Origin: Ignelater luminosus
Taxonomy: Eukaryota; Arthropoda; Insecta; Coleoptera; Elateridae
Direction: 5' to 3'
DNA: 64,000 nt
Assembly (NCBI GenBank): GCA_011009095.1
Contig: VTPC01089976.1
Location: forward strand, 268,634-332,633
Shown: one piece after another, positions 46,259 to 58,300 of the stretch
How positions within the stretch are numbered: the first letter of the stretch is position 1
Layout: each line of letters begins with the position of its first letter
Notes under the pieces: model-generated
What the model was told of the DNA's origin: nothing
The model's input: only the letters and a program-made list of their open reading frames with translations
Database searches by the model: none
Position numbers and translations under genes: made by a program

Positions 46259-48721
46259 CTAAAACAATTTACGCTTAAGTGATAATATATGTTTATATTT
46301 ATCTCAATCTTTTTTTTTTTTATATTAAGACATTTTTACTGAATACATCATTCAAATTATTATAGTATTCCAAAAGATATAGTGCGTTTATGACTTAATT
46401 GCTACTTAGCTTACAGTAAATTTTACAAGTTCATCACAGCAGGGTGTCATAAATCCGCTTACCTGTGAAGACCTTTTCTAACATTGACACAGGGTTGTAT
46501 TGAGATAAGTTTTACTTTCGTAAATACTTTTAAACTAAAATATTAAAAATATAAATTATTTCAATACGGCCCTTGGTTTACCCAATCGTCTGTGACACGT
46601 GTCACCACTTGAATTTGTTGATTTTTATGAGGGACCTGCTTTGAAATACTTAAGAAGTCAAAGTCATAAATGCACTATATCTTTTGGAATACTATAACCC
46701 TTTCTTTACTACAGACAAGTTAGAAAGAAAAAGTTTTCAAAACAACCTGTTATTGGTGGAGCCATTTTTGCCCTCTCATTCATCAAGAAAACCATCTAAA
46801 TTTGCAATTTTAAAATAGCCTTTAGTTTCTTTGACGGTGATATACATCTTGAACAGTTACAATTTTTTAACACTGACTATGCTCAGAAAGAATGCAAGCA
46901 GATAATCAAACTCTCAACTTTGCTTTGCAATGTTTGTGAACAGAACTACAGCTACTGTTTGATATTTCATACTTTTATCAACAAAAATGAGTGACTACTT
47001 AAATTCACAAATATTTGAAACCAAATTTCTAGTTGGATATTTGCACGGCCTGCTTCTATGGAGGGAGCAGAAAATCCCAAGATGGTATGTACAATGAAGG
47101 GATTAGAGAATGTATGGGGCCAAAGTCAAACTAAAGCTAAATTGATCAGAATACATAAAACATGTCAGGTTAAGCATGGTAGATGGTTTGGAATTTATAC
47201 ATAATTTAGGAAAAGATCACAAGAAAACTATGTTAGGTTAAATATCTATGAAGTTAGACTTCGTGCGGTCTAAGAACTACATGTACGTTATCAACAAAAA
47301 TTTGCCAAGTATGATGTCATTAAAATCGCAGTGGCATAACATGGCAGTTCTACAAAGTTAGTTAATCATAAGTTATCAGATATCGATCATTAATCCCCTA
47401 TATTAGTGAACTTGGACTGGTCTGACCTATTTTCATCAACTGCACATAATGTCATCTATGTAGTTCCTAGACTGCACGAAGTCTAATATGGAATGCATAA
47501 CCTAAAAAATAATTTTTAACATGTGACACTATTAACCTTAATGCCTCATGTCATAATTTTGATACTACACTTTTGTGATTATTTTGATACTGACAAATAG
47601 AAATAAATCATATGCATTATCACATAACTTTCACTGTTATTTATTAATTTGTAGCAATAAGCCGTTTCCAGATTTTAGATTTTCTCCTTATTCAATTGAA
47701 TTTGCCCAAAAGATTAAAGATGTATTAAAAGAAATTAACTGATTTCTGCAAGTTTGATGTTAGTAAGTTAGGTATATGTTCATTTTCAGGGTCATTCTAG
47801 CGACTTTCATGCTTATTTTCAGCAAAAACAACACATCGTTTAAACCGGTATTATGTTTGCTAAATCAAATTATTTTTAACAAGTCTGCTAAACCAGATTT
47901 GTTTAACCCTTAAAGACGGGTCAGTTTTTCTATTTCAACACGTTTTAAAAACTTCCACAGTAAAACAGTCATTTTGCCAAAAATTTAATGTTGTTTAAAA
48001 ATGCGAGTTAGAAAAATGGGTCAGTTTTCGCAATTCTACGCATGTTTTCGTGACTTATGTTGAAATTGAGGTTTTTTGCTGAAAGTATACATGAAAATCT
48101 TTAAAATGATCCTGAAAATGAAATAAATAAATCTGTTAAGTTTATTTCACTTTGGGAAATATTTTAATATTTTCAATTTTACAGATTGAGCTACAATTAT
48201 CATTTTTTGTCCAGTCTTGTGCATCTAACACATCAGTAGGTAAATTATTATCAACTACTTATAGAAGCGAAGTTATATTCTAGTGAATAATTCACCTTGA
48301 ATAAAAGGTTATTAAGCAACAGTAGATTGGTTTGTTTATTAAAATAAAATAAAACCAAAAGAGACCACTTATTAGAATACCTTCTGTCTAGAAATTCAAT
48401 CTTATAATCATCCATTCTTAAGACGAACCATGCAAAAAGCAACAGATACTTCCAATATTTCTCAGTTCAGTAAGCATTATACTTATAAACTTAAATTTGA
48501 AATAGTTTTATATCTCAACTGGTTTTGTTCATATCTATGTCGAGTCTTACCCAAAACGATTTACACAATTTATAATTGTTTATCTGGTTTTCACACTTTT
48601 CCTTGTTATAATTATGTTTATCATAGCATTTGAAGGTAAGATTTTGCTCCCTTAGGCATGGATTCGATCTTTCTTGGTCATATTTTATTTTTCTTGATTT
48701 ACTACTATCTGTGTCTTTCAT
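46142..48721 (-). CDS. CHCHD7: CHCHD7/COX23-type twin-CX9C mitochondrial protein, 2 exons
   Basis: Exon 1 is 48,721-48,551 (57 codons, ATG to ...CKSFW, donor GTAAGA) and exon 2 is 46,258-46,142 (38 codons and TAA, acceptor GTTTTAG). Both junctions are phase 0, giving 95 residues. Cys22-x9-Cys32 and Cys43-x9-Cys53 form the two CX9C helices of a CHCH domain; such proteins are imported into the mitochondrial intermembrane space by the Mia40 disulfide relay. The order NPCL...KC...NY.KEKC...YK.CK.FW, then a basic RTQRKREG and P..PEERERI segment, parallels vertebrate CHCHD7 (NPCL...RCLDENNYDRERC...YKNCRRFW). The yeast relative Cox23 is linked to cytochrome oxidase assembly. It is divergently arranged with par-6. 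Confidence 0.88.
46361..46696. mobile_element. 336-bp MITE in CHCHD7 intron
   Basis: TATAGTATTCCAAAAGATAT followed by AGTGC(G/A)TTTATGACTT occurs at both ends in inverted orientation, about 37 bp with one or two mismatches. Confidence 0.85.
47257..47483. mobile_element. ~230-bp MITE in CHCHD7 intron
   Basis: Inverted ends GACTTCGTGC(G/A)GTCTA(A/G)G continue AACTACAT, about 26 bp with two mismatches, and are flanked by TA. No coding capacity. Confidence 0.8.
48551..48721 (-). CDS. CHCHD7: CHCHD7 exon 1, CHCH domain
   Basis: Fifty-seven codons with all four CX9C cysteines; the exon ends FW just before the donor. The N terminus (MKDTDSSKSRK) is hydrophilic, with no cleavable presequence, as usual for intermembrane-space CHCH proteins. 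Confidence 0.9.
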
Positions 48722-49248
48722 TTTAATGAATTTTATTATATTATTAAGGTTATGTTTTTTTCCAGTTTTAATAAGATTTGTATTTGCAGAATTCTATCTT
48801 ACCGACTGAAACAATATAAGTTACAAATTTGAATATTTAAAATATTTTAATTAAAAACAAGTAGAAATATATTCTTTGATCAATGATAGAAAATATATAA
48901 ATGGATAATTTTCTTTAATTAACAAAGACAAGCACGATTCATAGTTGCTGGGTTAGGTATTAATGGGCTGGTAAAGATAATGAAAGTGCTGCCATCTAGA
49001 CGACTAGTTTCGTTTTATGGTGTAGTTTACGCCCTTATGTTTCGCTTGTCACAGTTTGTCAGATAGATACTCGCCGCGGCAGCACTGTACTAGTATGACT
49101 ATCGTCAAAAGAATGAGGTACAAACGTAAATAAATTGGAATTTGCTCATTTATTATGTTTTTAAGTTAATTTTTCTTTGTTTGTAACAATACGAGGCGTA
49201 ATCTAATTCCAACTAATGTGCAACTAGTTTTTCTAGTGATTTTGGAAA
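48722..49248. promoter_or_regulatory. Shared divergent promoter region, CHCHD7 / par-6
   Basis: The 527 bp between the two start codons must hold both 5' UTRs and promoters. No TATA box is evident for either gene. A GCCGCGGC palindrome at 49,073-49,080 is unusual for this AT-rich DNA. A compact TATA-less divergent promoter is the simplest reading. Confidence 0.5.
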
Positions 49249-49317
49249 ATGTCGAAAAATAAAATTGTGATGAGAGGTGCTGTGATTGACAGCAACGTCG
49301 TGGAAGTTAAAAGTAAA
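49249..49317 (+). CDS. par-6: par-6 exon 1
   Basis: Twenty-three codons ([20 protein letters not shown] then KSK) end at GTAAGT, phase 0. The junction falls inside the PB1 start ([11 protein letters not shown]). Confidence 0.92.
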
Positions 49318-52300
49318 GTAAGTAAAAATAATAACTTATTTTTCATATAATTCACACTGTATTTACTCATTTTCTTGTCTCATTTATTATTTCCAAGTTT
49401 TGGGTAAATCATGTTGTACTATTAGAATCCCAGAGTTCATTTACCCTAATTAGCAGTATTTAATAATTATGTTAATGACTTTCTACACCTGTTTAGGAAA
49501 GAGAGCATGAATCATTATGCATCTAAATAATTTCTAAATTTCTAAAATTTCATCAATAATCACTAATAAGCTAAAATGATTTTCCTCTATTTTTGCAGTT
49601 CGATGCCGAGTTTCGTAGGTTTTCTATAGAAAAAGATCAACAAGCAAAATTTGAAGATTTTAGAGCTTTGCTTGAACGTTTGCATCGACTGAAGGATATT
49701 GCATTTCTCGTTTCGTACATTGATCCTAGCGACCAAGATCTGCTACCAATTAATAATGATGATAATTTAAGAAGAGCACTCATTAATGCAAAGCCTCTCC
49801 TTAGGGTTATTATTCAAAGGAAAGGTAAGACAATATTAAATAAACACTATCATAAATAATGCATATTCAAATGAAAATCATTAACTTTCACATTGATTGA
49901 AATATGTAGTATAATTTAATTAGTTTCGTTGCTTAAAATGAAAAATTTGTATTACAATGATGTTCGATGCTTTTTTAAGTAGGATAATAATGGAAACTTG
50001 GCAACTAATGTGAAAATTCATCAAAACAAATAATGTGGGTGTTCTTTCATTATCTAGACTTTCCTAACCTTAAAAAACTCCCTTTATTCAAATTACCAAA
50101 CTTAATTTCCATATGAGTAGAAACCTTTTAAGAGAAAGTTTATGTACTTTACATAAATTTATTTTAATAATGAAAGACAATTGACTGTTCATAAGTTATC
50201 GCTTAAAAATGAATTTGTTTCCGATAATTGTAAATATCTTCATCCTTTTATGGCAGCAATTATTATAATTGAAGCTAAAGGAAATATTGAAAAGAATTTA
50301 TTAAAGATTTGTCAAAGGCTCTTAAACATTATTTTTGTTATACCTGAATACATGTCATTTATCTGATATTCTTTATATAATTTCTACAACAAGGAATTGA
50401 ATTTTGTATGCAGCTTTGTTCACTATTGTTTAGAACAATTAAATAGAAATCCATAAGTAGTAGGTTGAAGGTTCTATACCTTTTACGGCACTAACTATTG
50501 GTAAATATTTTGCACCTACATTAGATTTCTTGAGTAATTTTATTGCATAATGAAAAGCATCAACACAAAATATTTGCAAAAAGTATTTTGGAAATATAAA
50601 ATACGTCAAGAGAATAAGTATATTGAGATTTTTTTTTGAGTATGCAATATTTAAAGAATTTGATTAATGTGTGTTTAAAGTATATAAGATCATGTAATTT
50701 CATATTTATTTTATTCATAATTTTACAGTTTTTAAATTCTCAAAAATGTGTTACAATCAGGTAGAATATAAACCATTAATAAATAATATCACAAAACAAA
50801 AGATTTATGCTTTACATTTCTTATCAGAAGTAAAATTGTAGATAACACAAAGAAATATCTAACTAGGTTATTACTGAATTTATCTTATTATTTTGGATAT
50901 GTGTCTTATTTTATTTAGCTGAATATTTTTTTATTAATCAATACCTAAAATATAATTTATAAGTTTAATTAGATCCATACAAAGCAAATTAAGAATTAAG
51001 TAATTACGAGATTAGGTATGTTACATCAATTATTAGAATTAAAATGTAAATTAAACAAGGAAATTCGCACATTTTTTCTGGTATTATTAAATTGTACGTC
51101 CTTGCCCATGATTTAAATGCATGTGACAAAAAAAAAGGAAATGAACAGGTTTTAAGAATTGATATTCTTAGGATGAGTCAAAGTTACATCAGTTCAAGGT
51201 AGATTTTTACTAACAAAGACAACTGTCTTTATCAAGTACTTTGGTGCAATAATTTTTCGTAAAAAAAATTTATTTTCTCCACCCTCTGCTTTCTATTGTT
51301 CTTTTTTTTTAACATGATGTAAATCATCTATTGATCCAATCTTCAGAATTTTTACTTTGTCTTCTACACAATCTGTTTTTTATATTTCAAGAATGTTAAC
51401 AATATTTAGCTATTTACCTTTAAATTAGATTTTCTTAAGTTTATTATTTATTTTTTTCAGCTAATACAATAATAACAATAATGTAAAAGAGTTAAAAAAA
51501 GTATTTAATGCATAAGAAACTATTGTCAAGTTATATCTCAAAACTGCTAATCCAACTTGTCCCAATTTTCACTGCTACGGCTGAGCGATTATCATTTTCA
51601 ATAATCGATTACAAAAAATAATCGAATAATCAGAATAATAAATTTATGTAATAGTTGAATAATTGATGAATCGATTACTCCAAATGATAAAATAATAATT
51701 GATTAATATTTAAATCAATACCTAATTTATTATGCAGATAATTGACTATCAAATAAAATCAGCTATTAAGAGCGTCATGAATCTAAATAGGAATCATTGC
51801 TGTCAAAAAGAAACCCAAAATGTAATTGTTTTTATTTGTTTTCTGTCAGTATTTGTATTTTTCATAACCTCAACTTGACTTTGACAGATGTCATTTGAAT
51901 TATTCAAGGTTAATTAATTTAGTTCATTTCTACCTATAACAGTTACCAATTTATGTAGATGTACCAACTCGAAAAAAGCGCCAGAATATAGGAGAAAAAC
52001 TAAAGCCAGTTGATGTGAGATAAAGTACCAACACCAAACAAAAGACGATTGCAAATTGAGCTCAATAACGATTTTCTCCCTGCCAGAGGCGTTATTGTTC
52101 TATATCAGATTTGACAGGTTTAAACATTAAAATTTAAATTTTAGAAAACGGTAATTTTAAAAATGCCTTGCAATTTTGGAAACTTAATTCTTATTTCTGA
52201 TCTGATGATGCAAATTACGTGACAGAGTTGTTTGGGTTAACTCAGTTTAATCAAGAATGGTTACGAAACTACTACAAAATTTGTTTTACAGCAATTTATA

Positions 52301-55300
52301 AAAAATAATTGTGAAAGTGAAGAAAATGATGTCAAAGAAATAGGAGATACATTTGCTCATACAAACTTTGCAAAGACTCCAGAATAATACGAAATAAGGC
52401 ATTAATAATTACTTTTATCTAAAATTAAAATTTTAATAACCTCAAACTTATAAACTGACATTTAAACTTGTAAAATTTAATGTGGATCAACAGCACTTCT
52501 AGTGGAGAGAAAATCATTAAAAGAGACCAATTTACAATCGTCACAACCCCTATTGGAAATTTATAAAATTAGTTTGAGGGTGATCATATTGTTGCCACAA
52601 TAGTAAAACATATCGGCAGAAACCATAATAAACAAGGAGCGCCAGAGATTAGTTGATACAGATGCATGTAAGGTGTACACAGATAAAGGACATCTAGATC
52701 TGTCGAGCCACTGATAAACAAATTGTTTCGCATAAACAATATCACTAAGTTATGAAAATTGTATGTGTGTGATTGTCCAGCCAAGTAGTATCGATAAGCA
52801 CAACATGTTAATATGCACCTGCACTCAATTATACAGACATCTTTACTGCACCATCAACTAATTGATACCACTCCTTGATAATAAATGTTATAGATCTTCA
52901 GCTTTGGAGGTTTATAGCCAGCTTTGGCAACATTGGTTGTAATGATGATCATCCCTTTTTCATTTTTGTTTATTTCACTTTTAAAAATTTATTAATAGGC
53001 ATAACTATTTAACTCATGATAGTAGCATATTTATGAGGGAGGTCTTAAGAGTGAATCCTCCACAGTAGTCCAGAAAAAAGAAAAAATTAATAATAGAAAA
53101 ATAATAGCAAATATAAAATTTTAGGTAAAAGCATTTTGATTTTTTGAGCATCAAAATTTCGCCAATTACTTTTCCTTTTAAAACACTTTAATATTTAAGA
53201 GAGTTTTCTAATAAAACAGGCCTCCTCCCAGACAAGTTTGGTAAATACATCACTGACCCATCAATACTTTTTTTGGTGATGAACAGAAAGACTATCAGTT
53301 AGTTCGATGTCCGGGGTGTGGCTAAAATACATCCCTCAATTAATAATGTAAACAATTAAATCATCTAAACAATTAGGAAAACTAAAATCAAGCAATTGAT
53401 TAATCGGTTCCTTCAGTAATTGCCCAATTCCTCAATTATTTAATTAGGGCACAGAATGGTCGATTAACAGACACAGATGGCTTGATTTCTAATAATCTGT
53501 ATAATCAGTTAATTGAATAAAAAAAATCAAAAAATTGAAATAATCTATTAATCGAATTTTTAAAATGATAAACTTTCAACTGATCAATTATTATGTCACT
53601 GCATTAGTGACATATATATCAACTAAAAGTAACCTCACATACTATTTGCTCTTTTAATTTATAAATATTAGCCCACTTATTCAAATTACTAGTGATAATT
53701 TTTATAGTTAATATTTGTATTATAAATAATTTCAATTTGTCTTTATTTTTGTAAATAAAGCACACCTGCATGATGAATTTACACACATCTGTTCATAATC
53801 ATAACATTTAACAATTTATTATTGTGGTTTTACATGGATTAAAGTTTGATTTTTCTCTTAATATACTTGTAATTTATTTCTAACCAGAACATTTGACTGT
53901 GTCAATCGTTTTTAACTTTTACCAATATTAGGAGAATTTCTCTTGATTGGATCTTCTCTTTCTTTAAATAATCAGGAACAACATTCTATTAACTTATAGT
54001 AATAGACACTATTATACAGTGTACTTTTGTGACTGTCAGACATAGGGAAATTAACATTGGTGGGGAAAAAAACTAACTCTGCATTAATTTTGACATTTAT
54101 TGTTAAATTTGTCATATACCAGGTGTCCCAAATTGAGTAGGATAGTATGGGTAACTTTTTTATTATTATAGTCAGAGCTTTGGTTAAATTCTATTTAATC
54201 ATGTAAAAATCCAATATGGTGCCCATTTAAAAAAAGTTGCCATTAATATGTCAGAATCCACCATCTTGAATTTTGTTTTGGTATCATTTTTAAGTGTATC
54301 TCATTGAAACAAGCAACTTTCATATTAAAACTTTTTACATAGCTTAAATATTTGACTTTTTAGAAAACTGCAATTTTCACTTTTTTTGAAATAATTGCTA
54401 ATCGGTTACGAATTTTAAACTTTTCTAACCTACATCTGATTCAGCATACAAAATTGCACAACATTTCCCACTTAACCAAAGCTCTAACTATAATAATAAG
54501 AAAGTTATCTATACTATCCTACTCAATTTGGGGCACCCTGTATTCTAATGGTTGTTAATTCTACAATTTCACATCCCATAAATCATTAATTGTTATTGAA
54601 AGAAGCATTAGAAGTGAATTAAATGCTGTGTGAAAAATGTTTAGGTAACAATAATGGAAAAGCAAATGCACAGAATCATAACGGAAAGTGAGGTTACGGT
54701 TATCATAAGTTGCAAAAAATATTTTGTATTTGTAATCTTGCATTATTTTCTAATGGAGTTCTAGTATCAGTGTGACCTTTTAAATTGATTTTCAATAAAA
54801 TATACCAAATTAATGGAGAAATTATTTAATAAAAAACCAAAAAATGACATGACTTATCAACTACAACAAGGTGGGTTTATATTCAATCATCTAATATTTA
54901 ATTTAATATTTGTTATTTAAAAAATAAGCTTCATGCTAATTTGGTGTTTCATTATAAATTGCTAAGGAAAGAAAGCATCCACTTTTAATAGATAAAATTA
55001 AAAAGAAAAATGCATGGTTAGCCATAACCTCAAATTTATGCATGCGTCAATTATCATTCAATGGAACAAGTATAAATCAACATTGGTTAATGACAAATTA
55101 AATCATAAACTTAATGTAAATAATCAAGTATAAACCCACCTTAACAATTATTAACTATTAGATAGTAGCAAAACAATCTTGACCATTATTCAAATAAGTA
55201 GCAGATTGTTTTAATTTTTGTTGTTTTTTTGCCCATTTAGAAAGCATTTATAACTCACAGCTGTAGTCGATTCCTTTGCCAATTTTTGCAATCTGTCAAA

Positions 55301-58300
55301 TAATATAATCTATCTTTTTTGAGGTTATATAGTACTGTTTGTTATTATCAGGTTATTATACTTTGCAAACAACACAGATTTGACAAATTTCAAAAAGTAA
55401 ACAAGTAGTGCCAACATGAAAATAATTTAAATGTGTCGCCAAATTCAAACCATCCTCACTCATTTGTAATCACTCTGTATATTATAATAAGTAATTCTTC
55501 TAAAATGCCATTTTAAAGGGCCCACTGTTGGACTTTGTTTTATTAATTCTTTATATTAATAATCTCAGTTCTGTTCTTGGTATACAGAACATGTTATACT
55601 GATGACATTCCTTTAGTCATATTTAGTTCACAAACAAATGTTCTAAAGCAAAATTGTAAGATGTGTAAAAAAATTTATATAACTATGTAGATTTAAAAAG
55701 AATGTAGAACACTGAACTCCAAACTTACATAACCTTAAATCAAAAATTCCTATCTTGGCTGTCAATTATGCCCAGTTTTAAACAGAACATCTATACCTTT
55801 TCAACTTTAAATTGGGAACAATCAATTTCAAGTTGGGAATAATCAGTTTCATAATGAAACTAATAAATTACGGTATACAGGGTGATTCCGAAATAAAGGG
55901 TATCTTTTTAATAGGTGATAAGTGAGGCTAAAAGAAGACAAAAAATGAAAAAACGAAGTGGTTCCGTGAAAATTGAAAATTTTGACAATTTTCCTAAATA
56001 TTAAAAACTGAAGCTGTCTCTGGTTAGAAAAAGAAAAGTGTTTCTTGTATTGTCGCCTTAAAAAGTGAAAGTTAAGGAGATTTACGTGTTTTTAAACCCT
56101 TGTAGTGCAAGAACGAAAATTTACCAGACATGCCTATTTTCTTGGAACTAATAGTGCAGCTATAGTAGCACAATGAACAATAAATGCCATCATAAGCTAC
56201 CCCCTGGACATTTTACAACTTTCCCTTCTTAAATCTGAAGTATGTTTAACATGCAGGGTTGTTGAAATTCGTTAAAACAGTAAAAAAAATAATAACAAAA
56301 TTTATGTTACGAACAATTAAACTCCAGTCTCACAAGCAACATTTTAATCCCTGATTGTTATTTAGTCACATGAATAGGAAACATGTTAAATGGCAACAGA
56401 TTACACATACTACTTGAATGAAACATGCGTATGGAAGGTACTACTATTACCTCTGTATTTAATTCAATTTAATAAATTCAACCAATTTTTATTTATGTAG
56501 CATAATGCTTATTGAAGTTTTTGGTTCTTCGGAAGTTTACAGAAAAAAATCACCAAAGTAAAATTTTAATATTTTTTCGTTTGCAGATTAAAAAGTAAAA
56601 GTTCCTACTGGTTATTTATGGCATTGTAGAAACCAGATCACCATGTATACATGTGTCCCAAAGGTCCGGAAAGGGTTAAATATCTCAAGAAATATACTTC
56701 AGATTAAAAAGTTACGAAATACGTGTTCTTTTATTTTTAAAGATCTATTTAAACATGACACGTGAAAACCACCCTCACCCCCACATGGGGGTGGAATGAG
56801 GGGTAGTTTTGAAAATTTAAATGGCAACCCCTAATTTTTTGTATTTTTTGATTCTCTATCGAAAATTGTTTATGGACATAAAAAACTGCCCCCCATCCTC
56901 GTCACCCTTACACGGGGGATTGGGAGAAATAAAAAATGTTTTTTTTATGTTTGAATAAGGATTTGATTCGGAATCCAAAAAAACTTATCAGAAAGTTGCA
57001 TTTTTATCTAAAGATTTTTTATTTCTCCCAAGTAATTAAAGTAAAAAAAACTGTAAAGATTTTGCCTTTAGCCTACTTATTTAAAATAATAGATCAGTGC
57101 TAGAACAAACTAAAAGGGCGGAATAAGATCAAATAGTGATGAATTGATAATAACAAAAACACAGTATAATTTCATAAGAAGTGTTCAAAATGCGATGCGT
57201 TAACTTCTTGGCAATGAGACAATCTCTTTTTGAAATGTTCATAAGGAATTTTGCAAATAATCGGGGGGAACTACTTGCATTACGAATCCGTCCTTGAAGT
57301 TAAGAAATCCTTGACAAAAAAATAGCGATTATCTCCAAAACCTTTGAAGATAAGTATAGCAACCCTTATATTTTTGAATTCGCCTTTAAAATCCCTATCG
57401 AGATATGGGGTCATATACAGGGTGATCCATTTAAAGAAATTCAAGATGGCGGCCATACGAAAAAATAATTGAAGATTTGACCTTAACTCTTTTCGCAAAA
57501 CATGGCAAATAATGCCTACTTTAATATCTCCAAATTTCATATGTTTATTTCTTACCGTTTCTGCGGGGGTAGCGTGTTTCCATACTTTTTAGTGACCCTG
57601 TATACAGCAATTTATTAGTTTCATTATGAAACTGATTATTCCCAACTTGAAATTGATTTATTCCCATCTTGAAATCGATTATTCCCAATTTGAAATTGAT
57701 TGTTCCCAATTTCAAGTTGGAAAGGTATAGATGAAAGAAAATCAAAACAAATGGTAGTTTGTGACCTACTATCTCTAATAGAAGTTATTTTTGTGTTGTG
57801 TTACATGATTATGTATGTCACCAATGAAAGTAGCATTTTCCAATACTCTAACATGTAATGTAACCAGAGCTGGGTAAGTACATCACAAATGTACTTGAAA
57901 AACCATAAATAAATCCTTTTTTTGTACTTGTACTTAAGTACATTCTATCGGTAATGTACTTTGTACTTGTACTTATAAATCCAAAGTTTGATTAGTACTT
58001 GTACTTGGTACTTAAATACATCTGACCCAGTATATTCAAATACAAGTACAAGTAAATCTGTTTCAACTGAAATTTTTCTTTTTTTTTTTCATGTATCCAT
58101 GCTAAATTAATAAACAAAGCCCATGTCAAATTTAAAGTTCTTTATTAATTTTATTTAACATTGTCGATGTTTTATCCTTAGGTTTAGGAAAATTCCTTAT
58201 GTAAGTATATGCTGATGAGCCTACTTCCGTTTCTTTTGTTTTTATTATGAAGATAAAGCCCAAGTTAATATTAACTAACTAAAAATTTATATTGTGGCTA

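Noticed and set aside
57280..57540. Minus-strand 86-codon frame in the nested element
   Set aside because: Spans the CAGGGTGATCC edge of a non-coding repeat; composition and context do not support a gene.
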